DNA of 64,000 bases, taken from NCBI GenBank assembly GCA_025602915.1, contig JAHLJZ010000069.1, positions 62,001 to 126,000 on the forward strand, given 5' to 3'. The notes under the pieces were generated by a model. It made no database searches. It saw only the letters and a list, made by a program, of their open reading frames with translations, and was not told the origin of the DNA. Shown here one piece after another: positions 46,616 through 58,854 of this stretch. Numbering within the stretch: the stretch's first letter is position 1; each line of letters opens with the position of its first letter. The position numbers and the translations under genes were made by a program. The stretch is from Paraphysoderma sedebokerense. Lineage: Eukaryota; Blastocladiomycota; Physodermatomycetes; Physodermatales; Physodermataceae.

Positions 46616-47952
46616 ATGCAAATCCCGACGACGATAACCTCTCATCTAACTCTTCTCCATGGTGCAACTGCATTCAGTCCCGCCGCTCTGGGTGATGTCG
46701 ACATCCTCATCGGAGGTTCGGTCATTGTGGACATCTTGCGTCCTCTCTCGGAAACAGAGATTCAGTTCCTACGGCAGACGTTGAACATTGAAATAGTCGA
46801 CTGCTCCGGGTGTATCATTATCCCTGGGCTAATTGATTGTCATGTGCATCTAACTGGAGGTGACTTGGAACTTTCACGATGGTTTTATATAGGCCCTTAA
46901 TGTCGAACTCAGCGCGTATCTAATGTTGGATGAAGCGCAATGAACTCAGAATGTGTTCCATTCAAAGTTCTAATCATATCATTGTATTACCTTTATTAGG
47001 TGGCGGTGAGCTTGGACCTACCTCTCGGACACCATCAGCAAAATTAAGCGAGATCATCATGGCCGGAGTAACCACTGTGATCGGCTGTCTTGGTACTGAC
47101 ACAATAACAAGATCGCCCCACGACTTGATTGCCTACGCAAACTCACTTCAACATTCAGGTATCTCCGCCAAGGTCTGGTTTGGTGGTTATCGGTACCCCC
47201 CTGTCACGGTTTCTGGCGATATAATGAAAGATATCGTATCGATTGATCCAGTCATCGGAATCGGAGAACTCGCTATATCGGACTTTAGAGGATCAAATCC
47301 GACACGACAAGAACTGACGAGGTTAGCACAAGAAGTGAATGTTGCAGGATTGTTGAGCGGAAAAGCTGGGATCGTGTATTGTCATATCGGGAGGGGCAAA
47401 GAGTTGTTAAAGCCATTGTGGGATGTAATTGAGACTAGTGAAGTGACTACTCGCAATTTTTATCCGACACATGTGAGTAAATCCAGAGAGTTACTAAGTG
47501 ATGCGAAAAAATGGGTACAAAGTGGAGGAGTGGTGGATTTTACCGCTGATGGTGAAGGAGAAGGTAAAACGTTGACAGCCTTGAAGGAATGGAGGCAGGA
47601 AGGTGTGCCGATGGATCGGGTGACTCTTTCCTCTGATGCATATGGTTCGTTTCCTGTGTTTGATGAACAGCGGAAGGTCGTTGGCTACAAAGTTGGAAAA
47701 CAGACAAGCCTACTGAAAACGCTGTGCAAGTTGGTTGATAATGGTTGGGGAGTGGAAGAAGCTTGGAGTCTTTGCGGCAAGAATGTGGCCAAATACTTGC
47801 AGTTGAAAGGTAAGGGTGAGATTCATGTTGGATTCGATGCAGATCTGTTGGTCTTTCGCGGGAATATGCAACCAGAGAAATTGGAATTGGTGGTCGGGCG
47901 AGGGGAATTGCTAAAGAAAGGATCATGGATTAAACGAGGGATGTTTGAATAA
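46616..47952 (+). CDS. Isoaspartyl (beta-aspartyl) dipeptidase, IadA-like, M38
   Basis: Cytosolic amidohydrolase that removes isoaspartyl dipeptides from protein turnover. Exons 46616-46859 and 47000-47952 join within LTGG|GGELGPTSRTP. The metal-binding HxH is in IPGLIDCHVHLTGGGGELGP. Other family blocks are IMAGVTTVIGCLGTDTITRS, NVAGLLSGKAGIVYCHIGRG, TRNFYPTHVSKSRELL, the catalytic Asp in RVTLSSDAYGSFPVFDE, and KGKGEIHVGFDADLLVFRG. Where E. coli IadA has the carboxylated Lys (IGVKCAISD), this protein has Glu (IGIGELAISD), a bridging ligand seen in other amidohydrolases. The family is mainly bacterial, so horizontal origin is possible. The single intron argues for long residence or later intron gain. 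Confidence 0.9.
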
Positions 47953-48132
47953 GTACATGATGGTTATATTGTTACAATTTATATGTTACATTGACAAGTT
48001 ATTGGAGATCTAGTTGTAGATAATACACATATAAACGACCGAAGATTATACTTTTGGGAACGACTCTCATCTTTGCGGCTTCTTGGCCTGCCATTCTAAG
48101 GATTGGATATCTTAAATTCAATTTTCGGAATT

Positions 48133-49510
48133 TCATTTCTTCGGAATTTGTACGGATTGTATATGCTGCATAGATGCGTATTTATGAGCTCTAATATCTG
48201 GTTTGGTTGGAGATACATACATGTTTGTAATTCGAAGGAGCTGATTCAGAATATTAGCTGGCGGCACTCCCACTGACAACAAAATTGCGGCGATTCCTAT
48301 ATGTACATAAGTGAGCATGAGAAAAGGAAAGCTCATCGAAGAGTAGAAGCAAACCGTACCTGCGACATATGGGGAGGCCATGGATGTGCCAGTCATTTTT
48401 CCATAGTCGCCGACGCCTGAGGATAGGGCAGAATATATGTTGACTCCTCTATTTAAATGGTCAATGAGGATAAATGCATGGAAGCAGCAAGAGCAATTAC
48501 TACTTACGGGGCAAAAATATCGACGCATGCACCAAAGTTGGAGCCTTTCTTCGGATCTTCGTATTGTTTTCTCTCTGGAGTCGAATTACCCACTGAAATA
48601 ACCGAGGCTTCTTCACTAGGGGAAGTACCGCAGGCCTCTCTCCGCAAGTTGCCGGCCGCAACAACCACTGTTATACCGGCTGCTGTCGCCTTTCTCATTG
48701 CAGCCGCTAAACAATTCAGAGAATTCGTGGCGCTAGGATTAATATCATGTACAAACTTCCATGATGTCAACATAATTTTTTACCTATTGTAGGATCGGAT
48801 CCGTCAGCACCTATGGAATAATTGATGACAGATCGTCGTCCTGATTTTGCTGCTTGCTCGATAACATATTCGATCCCTTGTACCATCCACGAACCTGAAC
48901 CGCCGCCGTCAGCTGAAAATTCCGTCAGTGAAGCCCTTAATTTAGAACAGCCATAAACCAAAATCATACCCAAAACTCTAACTCCCAATATATTGGCTTT
49001 CCGTGCAACCATGGCTGCAATACCGGCGACATGGGTTCCTATTGGAGATATATCACAGTTAGCTTATTTTACAACTGAAACGCAAGATTCAATATCTTAC
49101 CATGATCAAAATCGTCAGGTTTGGTTGATGTCTCCGGTTGTGCAAAATTAGCAACCATTTTTGCACGACCTTGAAAAACTTCGTGATCGGCCAAAATTCC
49201 AGTATCGAGCTATATTCAAAAGATTAATTTTACTGATTGGATTGTAGGTGAACCTCTGGAATGAACTGAACGACAAACTTACAATGTAAATATCAACATC
49301 TTTTCCGGCTATTTCTGGGAACTCGTATTTGGCGTCGTTTATTCCATCGATCATGTCCAGATTGAGGTAAGTGCCGTCTTGGTAAAGCGGAATTGAATCC
49401 ATTTTAAGGTTGGCTGTGTTAAGACGAGGATCACCTGGTGGTAGCATCCAGCAATTGCAGTGTTGAAGGAGAAGATTTGCAAGAGTAATGGTAAGAAAAG
49501 CGGTAATCAT
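48133..49510 (-). CDS. Secreted subtilisin-like serine protease (S8, proteinase K type)
   Basis: Extracellular endopeptidase. Signal peptide MITAFLTITLANLLLQHCNC starts at 49510. Several exons carry the triad: Asp in LDTGILADHEVF, His in GTHVAGIAAMVARK and Ser in KMTGTSMASPYVAGT. Other proteinase K-type blocks are SVINYSIGADGSDPT, AAGITVVVAAGN and GACVDIFAPGVNIYSALSSG. The oxyanion Asn lies in VVVAAGN. Only about 55 residues separate the signal peptide from the catalytic core, so a full inhibitor I9 propeptide is not visible. The C-terminus ends IQSVQIPKK. It is convergent with the dipeptidase gene, 180 bp apart. Confidence 0.9.
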
Positions 49511-50220
49511 CGTGTAATTCTATCGATGATGAGATGGGTAATCTTTCCGTATTTATAAAAAAATTTCAAGAAGGAAAATAAGCTTTGCGGCTCTTAAAGT
49601 TGACTTGAAAATTAACGCGAACCAGAACTTCTCAAGTTCAATTTATAGGACAATGACTTGAGTAAGCAACGTAAGAATTCCAAGGAAATTAAGCCATAAA
49701 AGCATGGTGTCTATTCCTAGCCGGACTACTGATTTTCAATTGCTTCGATTCTACTAAGCCTCTATAAATTCTCGGAAATTGAAGTCAATTTTGCCTAAGC
49801 CCTCCACTCACATTATCGCTACAATACTGTCGCAGTAAATAAAATTTTGCAGGTTTAAACGTGAAGAGCGGAATTTGGAACAGACTGCTATAGAATTTCG
49901 CGATCAACATTGCCTATATCTGCCATAATTTAAATGGGTTTACTCTGATTTCGAATCTTTTAATTTTACATCTTTTTATTCAACATTTTGTGAGAATTTA
50001 AAGCGTCAGTTACTAGATAACGAGCTTGCTGTATGGGGTTATTGTTGACTGTAGGCACGATTTTAATGGAAGAAGTTGGAGTTCATAACAAATTATTGGA
50101 GAAAAAAGTGTATTTAATTCATTTCTTAGCGATCAAAAGATTTAGATTCTATTTTCTGCTGGTATTTTGTCGGCTGTTTCCTAAATTTTGTCTTTTCGCA
50201 GAAAACCATACCAAGACTCC
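49511..50220. other. Intergenic, nothing recognised
   Basis: AT-rich upstream region of the subtilase gene. A TTG/ATG-headed plus ORF at 50033-50257 is hydrophobic and low in complexity, and is not called. Confidence 0.5.
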
Positions 50221-50945
50221 TATTGGAGACCGCAAACACAGTCAACTGATGCAATAGGTCATAAATGTTGTTATGAATACTCACGATTCGGGGTTCTGGA
50301 TGAGTCCATTGGTGCGCAATTTACATTAGAATTCAGAACTAAGTAGCCAAAAAATGCAAGCAGCAGAGCTACAGAAGCAATCATGATAAATTTTCGGTAA
50401 GCATAATACCTAGTATAAATAAGTTCAGACGTTTGTCGAATTAACACATTTTTCTTCTGAAATTGAGCTTTGTCGAGGGCCGGGACTGACTACATATAAT
50501 ACCATTCCGCTTTGCAACGCTCAAGTAAACGGAGATAACGGATCGATACAAAACATTATAAGGGATGAAATACCGCTGATATGGCACATTCTGTTTCAAG
50601 CGAATTACAAAATAGATTTAGTGGATCGATTATATTGATTGGACATTTATTCCATAAATCAGTTGCAGTCATTGCTGGAAATAAACATTCTTTTCCCGAA
50701 ATTATGTTGAGCACATACTTTTCTGGGCGGTCGTAGTTTAACCCTTTTTTACTTTTCTCCAGTCCGCCGCATCGCATTTGCATTTTCCAAGTGAGGGTCG
50801 TTTCATCATATTTCAAAGGTACATTTCGCACTGTGGTAATCTGAATCGTGATTAGGACTACATGATCTCTGAATAGCACGTATATCAATAACTTATTAAT
50901 ATGGGTATAAAATATCTGCGAAGCATTCGACTCCGTTTCGTCATT
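50221..50945 (-). CDS. Candidate type I membrane protein, unrecognised, ends uncertain
   Basis: Three phase-compatible minus-strand segments suggest a gene. The first, about 50560-50945, is an extracytoplasmic-looking domain with paired Cys (WKMQMRCGG; DPLNLFCNSLETECAISA). A middle segment, about 50430-50500, carries EEKCVNSTN. A third, about 50285-50410, carries a membrane helix (FIMIASVALLLAFFGYLVL) and a short tail. No in-frame ATG heads the first segment, so an upstream exon is missing or the call is wrong. No family recognised. Confidence 0.35.
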
Positions 50946-51269
50946 GTTCTCCACAGTCGTCTGTATTCATCCTGATAAATTATATTTAATAATTTTAATC
51001 CAAATCAAATAATCATAAATAATAGAGGATGGGGCAACCCGATTTTTTGGGTTTTGGGTTGAATGCTTTGATCACACTCTCTCGTGTTGGCTGCTTTCCA
51101 TCGCAAATGACATCATCGACAGCGACACTCCCTCTCTTTCATTTTGAAAACATCATCGAATAGATAAATAATAGCGACAACTACAACCCATCAAACAACA
51201 AAGAAAAAGAGCCGTCTTTCTTCCCTTATTATCCGAATTTACCAACTTCGATATTAGTTGGTGGCCAGT
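50946..51269. other. Intergenic, promoter of the TLDc gene
   Basis: AT-rich, with a C/T-rich stretch near 51120-51140. No gene seen. Confidence 0.55.
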
Positions 51270-53865
51270 ATGGGACAGAAACTAGCTCACCAGTCGTCAT
51301 CTTCTCATCATCCTTCAAAGTTATCACACAAATCTATAAAAGAGTATGAATCAAAGTTACCACCTGAACAACTCAATGCTTTACGGTTTGTGTTTGATAA
51401 GTTGAAATCAAATCAGCAGAGTTCCACTCAGACGAATGATAATGTTGGAGGTGGTATTACGAAGCAGGACTTTTCTGTACGTTGACAACTCTCAATTTGA
51501 TGGATACTTTGGGTATTTCTTTCAACCTCATATGTTAACGCATTAAATGATACATTTATAGAAATATCTGAACATCCCCGAAGACCTATCGATATTTCTA
51601 TTTGAGTCTATTCTTCAGTCCGTCCCTTCCTTTTCGCAACAACAGTCGTCTCAAATACTTGGCTATGAGGCTCTCCTTACAAGTATTGTTAAATTATGCG
51701 TTGCTCCTGGGTCTTCAAAAGATCTAAGTAGAGAAATCATTTGTCTCTTCGCTAAAACTGCAAAACCTTCGACTCAACTTCACCCTCGTTCTCCACGGTC
51801 GCCAGTGGCAGCGGGTCCTTCGTCCTCTTCTCTGTCTACTATTTCTCCAAAAGGATCAAAACAATCTACGCCGATTTCTAAAGATTCAGAGATCCTAATG
51901 TCATACGATGACCTCATTCAAATTTTGTATGGCATGTTTTTAATTGCCAAAATCAAACTCAGCAATATCAATCGACATGTTGTTGCTATTCTACCTTCCG
52001 AGACTCAATCCATCGCCACTCATTCACTCGCACCTTCTACTGTCACTGATCCAACTCACAAATGGAACCAAGATATAGAAACCAATTATATTCAACCCAA
52101 CGCTCAATCTATCACATCTTCGTTAAAGCCTATCCATTCTGCTTTATACTGTGACTCTGACATTGACCACGATGACTCGGCTTCTTGTTCGACTGGAAAA
52201 ACTGGAAGAACTAATTCATTCACAAGTACGACTGCGGTGTTCAATTTGAAGATTGATCCAGAAGATGCTGTCAGCGTCTTGAGTAGAAATTATGGAGACG
52301 GAGGATCCTTGAAATCAACGAATAGAGATGGTACGACAGCGGGGCAAAAGAGAGCAATGGTAGACGTCAAATTTACGAAATCAATTGCCGAACAGTGTTT
52401 ACGTTTCGTGAAGAAATTGAAGGAATCGCAGTTGGATGAGATTGAAGCGCTGTTTGGTAGCGACGGTGACTCTAAAAAGGGCCGTGGCGAGAAGGAAGAT
52501 AAAAAAGTCAACAATAACACGATGATTTCCTTCGAAGAGTTCTACAATTGGCAGATTCGAAACATGCCAAACATTTGGACGATATCTTTGCAGTCTTTGT
52601 TGTTTGATGCATTCTTGAAAGTTCCTGCTGGGTTAATTCATGCTTTAAAATCTAGTCTTGGCGATGAATTGGAAAAGTTTTCAAGATACAACTTCGAAGC
52701 GTACCCTGAACGATTCTTACCCGTTATCCCCGCGCAATCAACATTACTCGATTACGATACAGTCCTTTTACTATCTACGTTTTTTCCACCTGTTGTCGCT
52801 GCTTCTTCTCAAAACCCTTCCGCCACTACAGAGCAATCAGCATCAAATCCACCCGCCAGTCTCTCACCAATTCCATCATCACCTAGTTCCACATCTTTAA
52901 ATCCGCTACCTGCACATTGGAAACTCCTATATCAATCTTCTATGCACGGTTACTCTCTCTCTCGATTCGAATTACAGGTTTTCAAGTACCCCTCCCCTTC
53001 ACTCCTTTTAATTTCGGGGATTGAAGCGACAACGAATGAAAAAGTTGTGGTAGGCGCTTACATCCCAGTACAGTGGAAGTCTACAAAATCGGGATATTTT
53101 GGCGATGAAAGCACATTTTTGTTTATTTTGAATCCTTTGTCAAAATTTGAAGTGTTTACAAGTATAGAGAAAATGATAAAATCGGGGGTTGACAGTCATG
53201 GTGTCGAGATACAATCAACGTCGAAGCAGGCAGGAAAAGATTACGGAACGAATTATATTCATTTCTCTAGCACCCATGGTATCGGATTTGGCGGTTCATT
53301 ACCATCTAGTACCAAGACGTCCAGTTTACTGCGATCTCCATCTACAACGACCACATCAGTGTCCCAATCACCATCACAGTCTTCACCACCTCCGCCGTTC
53401 CGCTTACACATTTCTCCGAATCTGCAGTCTGGTCATTTTGTCCTTTCTTCGAAACCTTATTCTGTATTATCATCCGCGAATCCACTTCAACCTGTAACAC
53501 CACAATCTACACTCGACACATTTACATCCTCCATGACCACTTCCTCTACTCAAACTTTCTCCTCCTCTCCAAACTCTTCCTATACACTTTCTTCTTCTAC
53601 GTCGTCGCCGTTCCTATTGTCCTTTCAGATTCAAGAAATTGAAGTCCATGGATTTTCGGAAGAATCTTACCTCCGTCAACTCAAAAATTGGGAATGGGAG
53701 AAAAAAGAGGTTCAAAAACGGAGTGAAGGTGTCCGGTTACGTATTGGGGATGGTGGTGTTTTGGAAAAAGAATTGTTGGGGTGGGCTGGGAAGGAATTTT
53801 ATAGTGATGAATCGGATAGAGGTGATAGAGGTGGTGCGTCGGTTATGTTGAATAAAAAGGAGTGA
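51270..53865 (+). CDS. RTC5: TLDc-domain protein, Rtc5-like (V-ATPase regulator type)
   Basis: TLDc proteins bind the vacuolar H+-ATPase; yeast Rtc5 is myristoylated, sits on the vacuole and promotes V-ATPase disassembly. Two exons, 51270-51476 and 51562-53865, give about 836 residues. The chosen ATG gives MGQKLAHQSSSSHHPSKLSH; Gly2 and the Ser-rich start match the N-myristoylated beginning of yeast Rtc5 (MGQSSS). An EF-hand-like helical region (PEQLNALRFVFDKLKS; ITKQDFSKYLNIPEDLSIFL) precedes the TLDc domain at 52900-53300. TLDc landmarks are HWKLLYQSSMHGYSLSRFEL, VVVGAYIPVQWK, GYFGDESTFLFILNP and GIGFGGSLP. A long Ser/Thr/Pro insert splits the end of the domain before FQIQEIEVHGF. The family is firm; orthology to RTC5 is likely but unproven. 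Confidence 0.82.
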
Positions 53866-54392
53866 ACTGTGAGAGGTGGGTTGTTTTTGGTTAGCCGTGA
53901 CCGATATGTACTGGTGTACGAGATGGTTAATCGAAGCATTTGTAAATTTATTTGTTGCGGAGCTTGGGCACTCCGACGGAGGACGGCGCTTCAGGAATAT
54001 GAGCGAATTGATATTAAGAAAATTCCATAGATTATACATCATAGTAAGTTTGTATGGCGAATCATAGTCCACGGTTAACAATGCTTGTAACCTCTCAATT
54101 GGTAAAAGGAATATTTTATTGTATCCTCATTCCTTGACATTCTCCAAACAGCAAGTTTTACAATACTTTTGCCTAAACACCGTCTCGATACACGATGTTT
54201 ACCTTATACTGACAATTTGTAGACATGGCATATATAATAATCTTGAATTAGGATAGAGTATAAACAAAGTGATTTTGGGTTTCAAAACGAGCGGTGAAGT
54301 GAAGATAAACCAAGCGCCAGTGACCTCCCTTTTTCCAAAATCATTGTACACAAAAAAGAAAAAAATTAAAGGTAACTTTTCAAACGAACAAA
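53866..54392. other. Convergent intergenic region
   Basis: The 3' flanks of the TLDc gene and SEC62. Nothing recognised. Confidence 0.55.
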
Positions 54393-55253
54393 TTACTCTT
54401 CCCCACTACTCTTTGTCTTTTTAGCTTTTCCCTTCGGTGATTTCTTTTCCTTCAGTTGCTTTTCAGTAACATGCCATTCCCATGCTGGTTTAAAGCTATC
54501 TATGATACCGACGTCGGCGAATAGGTTAGGGAAAATCCAGATGCCTTTTCCAACTACGACTGTTAATAGGAATACAATTAAACGAATAACGGCAATGACC
54601 ATCAATAATCCGAGTAAGCCAAGAGATCCCATTGAGAGGTACCATACACCCTGACGTAAGGAATCCGGCCAAAGAGGGAACATGACTCCGGCAAGGACGA
54701 TGACGACGAGAAGGATAGAGTAGATGTAGGTCATAGGTGAAGGTGGTGTGACAATGGCATAGTAATCAGAGGGTTCAAAGGACTGTAGAGGGGATAAGGA
54801 GAGGTATTTGGATTTCGGAGGTTTTGAAACACGAATGATTTGATTAGAGTCTAGCAGGGCGGTCAGAGTTTCTGTGGGGGAGGAAGAGCCGTCGACTTTT
54901 GGGGCGGTTTCTGAAGATAGAGCAGCGACAGCATGTTTGCCTATTTAAAAGAATGCAAACGATATAGTCAATCAAGATGGATAGAAAACGACAACAAAGT
55001 AGGCGGGGAAAACAATACGAGGTCAACAGCTCCATCGGTTATCATGTGAAATATGGATATATTGAACAATACTATACGAAATACTGGATACACTACCTTT
55101 GAAGTAGTTCACTCTGTTTCCGTTGAGGACACCTTCCCTTATCCTGAGTTCGGATTTCTTGGTGTCTCTCAGGAAGGCGAGCGAGTTCTTGAGGTGCTTC
55201 TGCGGAAGGGGTGCTGCGACAGGGTTGTCTGGCGAGGATGGGGCGGACGACAT
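54393..55253 (-). CDS. SEC62: Protein translocation protein Sec62
   Basis: ER membrane partner of the Sec61/Sec63 translocon for post-translational import. Exons 55097-55253 and 54393-54940 join in phase (AAG|GC). It starts MSSAPSSPDNPVAAPLPQKH, followed by the cytosolic N-domain (FLRDTKKSELRIREGVLNGN, VNYFKGKHAVAAL). Two membrane helices are TYIYSILLVVIVLAGVMF and LGLLGLLMVIAVIRLIVFLL. Between and after them are the family motifs FPLWPDSLRQGVWYLSMGSL and WIFPNLFADVGIIDSFKPAW. The C-terminal tail is Lys-rich (KKSPKGKAKKTKSSGEE). About 234 residues, close to the fungal length. The start codon is the only upstream ATG in frame. Confidence 0.94.
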
Positions 55254-56145
55254 CTGCTCTGTTATATCTGTATGACGGATAGATTATTAGATAGACGGAA
55301 TGATGAGATGGCACGGACGAGGAAAAACGAAAATTCCGCCAACACGAGAGATTTGCTGGCGGTGGCTTGATGGATTAATTATTCTAATTATTGATTATAA
55401 GTCACGTGTTTCTCTATTTGATTTGGTTGTAAACCTCTGGTAGAAGAGATTTTTAATATGAAGTGTTCAGATATTGAAAATCAATATAACTTTAGAAGGA
55501 GTACGTTATGCATTATCTAGTTTTAAATCTTCGTAGCGACTACAACACCAGCCACGGTTTCCGGCGACTGTCAAGCCAAGAAGAAGATAAAATTGAGTGG
55601 AATTTGTAAAAGAACATTTTTAACCAAAGTAAAATCAATGGTGACGATTGCACTTTAACCTTAAATAAGAAGCTATATCAATCGAGTTTATGAAAATCAC
55701 TTGCAGGTTATAGCACCGCCATTTAAATGTCGTATCTGCGGAAAAATCGTGCACCCGCAAGCAAGACATGCAACGGCATGAATTAATTCACACAAGGGAT
55801 ACTGTATTATAACTATGCAATGTAGATCAATGTACAATTAAGTGGCTTAAGTCTTGTCTAAAGTAACCATATGATGATGATGTTAAAATATGCTAAAGTA
55901 TTCAATAAATATCAGACCATGCAGAAAAAATTCACAACGTCCTAATATTATTTGCAAATAGTAATCTGATTCAGAAACAGCTCATTTATTATACTACATT
56001 TATCAATATTCAGCTCTAGTAAATTGTCTGCTATTCATATAAAACTGATCTCATGTGCAAGTCACGTTCCCTCACCTCCGGCCGTTCTTCCTTAAACCGC
56101 TCTCTGCGGATACTACATCACATTCAGTTTATATTTTGGAACAAA
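55254..56145. other. Divergent intergenic region (SEC62 / primase)
   Basis: Apart from the zinc-finger fragment it holds one CACGTG box at 55403-55408, about 150 bp upstream of the SEC62 start. No complete gene seen. Confidence 0.55.
55707..55800 (+). pseudogene. Frame-shifted C2H2 zinc-finger fragment
   Basis: One frame reads PPFKCRICGK (Cx2C half of a C2H2 finger, from about 55716). A neighbouring frame reads KQDMQRHELIHTRDT (Hx4H-like half, 55759-55800). The two halves are separated by a frame change with no room for an intron. A good acceptor (cttgcag) stands just before. It looks like a decayed finger or a fragment of a former transcription factor gene. It is too short to be sure. Confidence 0.35.
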
Positions 56146-58484
56146 ATGAAGAGAGCAGCCATCACAAAGAACGATAGTAATAGTCTATCCTCGTCTTATG
56201 CATCAAACGTCAAGAGAAAATCGAATGCCCCCACCGTCCCGTTGAATTCCGTCTACCCTCATCGCCTTAACCTCTACCACATCCCTCCAAACGGCGACGT
56301 CAGTATAGAAGAATTCGAATCTTTTGCCCTAGATCGTCTACAAGGTAGAATAGTTGCCTTTCTCACATTCTGACGTTATTCTAATTCAGATTGAAAACCC
56401 CACGCAATTCTAACTCCAGTTTTCCCATTCCCCGATTAACTAAACCAACAGTTCTCAAGGCCATCGAAACAGCTCAGATCAGGAACAAATCTGAAGAAGA
56501 ATTAACAGTCGCCCTTCAACCCATACTTAGCAAGTACCTGCCTCTTAACGGTGGCGGAGATGAGCGTATAACAAGAGTCATAGAATTGGATAGACAGCGA
56601 AGAAAAGATCACATATCTCATTTCATTCTGAGATTGGCTTATGCCAGAAGGTAACCTTGACTAATATATTAAGAGCGATTTATATTCATGATAAACTCTT
56701 TCGCTGGATTCTTCCATTGATTTATTTAAAGCTGCATTTCTTGCAATTTGTTTACTTTTCAATGTTTTCGTGTTGATTGTAAATAACGCGTATTTTCGTT
56801 TTCCTCGAAACCCTCGAATGTGAAATCCTATCTAGCGAAGACCTAAGGAATTGGTTTCTGCGACAGGAATGCATGCTATTCAAGTATATATATTTATCTG
56901 TTCAATTCTGCTTATCAATTGTTCTCTGAATTTCCTTTCGCTTTTATTATACAGATTAAGATTCAATTCGGCCGACGTTTCAGAACGACATGCTTTCCTC
57001 AAAGATTCGAAAGTCAACATTACACCCATCACCGAAGAAGAAAAGCAACAACTTCGTGATGATTTAATCCGTGTCACTTGGTTTCAGAAAGGAAAGTCAT
57101 TTGATACCGAACCATTCTATAAGGTCCCATCTTTCTTCCATTGGCGCATCCATTATCGGATGTTAACTTGAAGATGTTTTCATACACCAATTTTCAGGTT
57201 CGATTCGAAGACGCATTAGAATTGATAGGCCAGCGTCAAGTTATCGTGAAGGACGGCTTCGCCTATGTTGCTGCTCAAGATCAGGTGGTATTGTTGGTCA
57301 ATGAGTTTCGGGCACACTTGTTAGTTTCACTAGAGGTATATTTTTCCTGTGGTTCACTGAAATCAATATTTTCTGCGAACTGACATTTCCCATATGACCT
57401 CTTTATAAAGAATGCAGCTAAGTTCCTGCCGCGAATGGACGAAGATGAAAGATTAGTTCCCGTTTTAAATAACATGTCCAAACAGTATTTGGGACAAAAC
57501 CAATTCACAGATGCTGCTGTGGCTGGAAAAGTTTCCGCTGATGATATACCCAAGGTTAGTGTACATTGCCAGTTCGTTTCGGAACTTTCGTTTATACTTG
57601 ACGCTAACTGCGGTCAATCCAGCTTGTACAACACTATCCTCTCTGTATGAAGCAACTGCATACAAGGCTCGCCGACGACAACCATCTCCGCCATGGTGGT
57701 AGAATGCAATACGGTTTGTTCTTGAAGGTGAAGTATTTTATAATCTTCATTTCTTCCTTTTAACGGCCAACCCTGATTAACGTTCCGATAATAGGGCATG
57801 GGAATGCCTCTTGAAGAAGCGCTCGTATTCTGGCGTCGTATGTTTGCTAAGATGACCGATGATCAATTCCAGAAGGGCTATGCCTATAATATTCGACACA
57901 ACTACGGTATGGAAGGAAAACGAGCAAATTACACTCCTTACAGGTACGCTTCTCGTTTGTTCACCCATGTAGTGTCGCTACTGTTACTTTGCTTACCTTT
58001 ATTCTTACAAATCGTATTATTGTCGTTTTTTCCGTCCTATTCGTACATCAGTTGTATCAAAATCATTACCTCAAACCACCCTTCTACCGGCGACCATCAC
58101 GGTTGCCCCTTCCGACATTTCTCTCCCGACAACTTACGATCCACCCTTTCGCATCACGGATGTGCAGAGTCAACCGTGACGGAGATGATGAATCTAGTTA
58201 AAAACGGACACTACCAAGTTGCATGTACTCGATTCTTTGAAGTAACGCGAGGTAAAAAAGTCGGAGCCGTAAACCCTGCCCACCTTGGAAATGAATCAAA
58301 TAGTCAAGGCGAAATTAGTGGTAGTCAACAGCAGTCGGAGATAGTAGATATGGTGATGCATCCTAATCAATTCTTCGAAATGAGTTTCAAAGGTGTCCCT
58401 TCCACTGCCTCGCAAAAGGTTAAAAACGGATCAAGTCAGAGTCAAAGTGACAGTAACATGGAAACAGATGAATTGGATCGATGA
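56146..58484 (+). CDS. PRI2: DNA primase large subunit (PRI2/p58)
   Basis: Iron-sulphur subunit of DNA polymerase alpha-primase, needed to start RNA-DNA primers. It starts [20 protein letters not shown] at 56146. About eight exons. Family blocks in order are [175 protein letters not shown] and [13 protein letters not shown]. The Cys residues in PLCMK, SCIK, HHGCPFR and VACTRFF fit the 4Fe-4S-binding region. An upstream in-frame Met at 56053 would add 31 unconserved residues and is not preferred. The C-terminal tail is acidic and Ser-rich. Confidence 0.93.
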
Positions 58485-58854
58485 ATCAGTTTGATCAGTT
58501 TCGACAATTGAACCTGTATTATATTTGTTTAAGCGGGCTGTGTTTTAGATTTGTGATATTGGGGGATAAGATCAAACTAAATCTTTTCACATTTTGTAAT
58601 TTAAATAAACGCAGCAAGGTTAAACCATCAAATCAGAAGTCAGACTGTCACTCCCTTTTTCAACGTATCTTGAGGATAGTCGGTAGGCGTGATATTTTTG
58701 ATCAGATGATTTATTGCCATATAGAGAATTGCTTGAAATTCAACGTCTGTACAAACTCTGTACACCTTCCTCTCTTACCTTTTCACCGTCCCTTCCTATA
58801 AAAGCAGTGTACATTCTTCGTCTTCCGCTTCATTGTTATATCTTTCTTCGCAAT
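58485..58854. other. Convergent intergenic region
   Basis: The 3' flanks of PRI2 and the carrier gene. No feature recognised. Confidence 0.55.

Noticed and set aside
50033-50257. Hydrophobic plus-strand ORF near the subtilase promoter
   Set aside because: Phe/Leu/Lys-rich sequence as expected from AT-rich non-coding DNA; no homology or splice context.
56053-56145. Upstream in-frame Met for the primase large subunit
   Set aside because: Would add 31 residues without conservation; [10 protein letters not shown] at 56146 fits the family N-terminus better.
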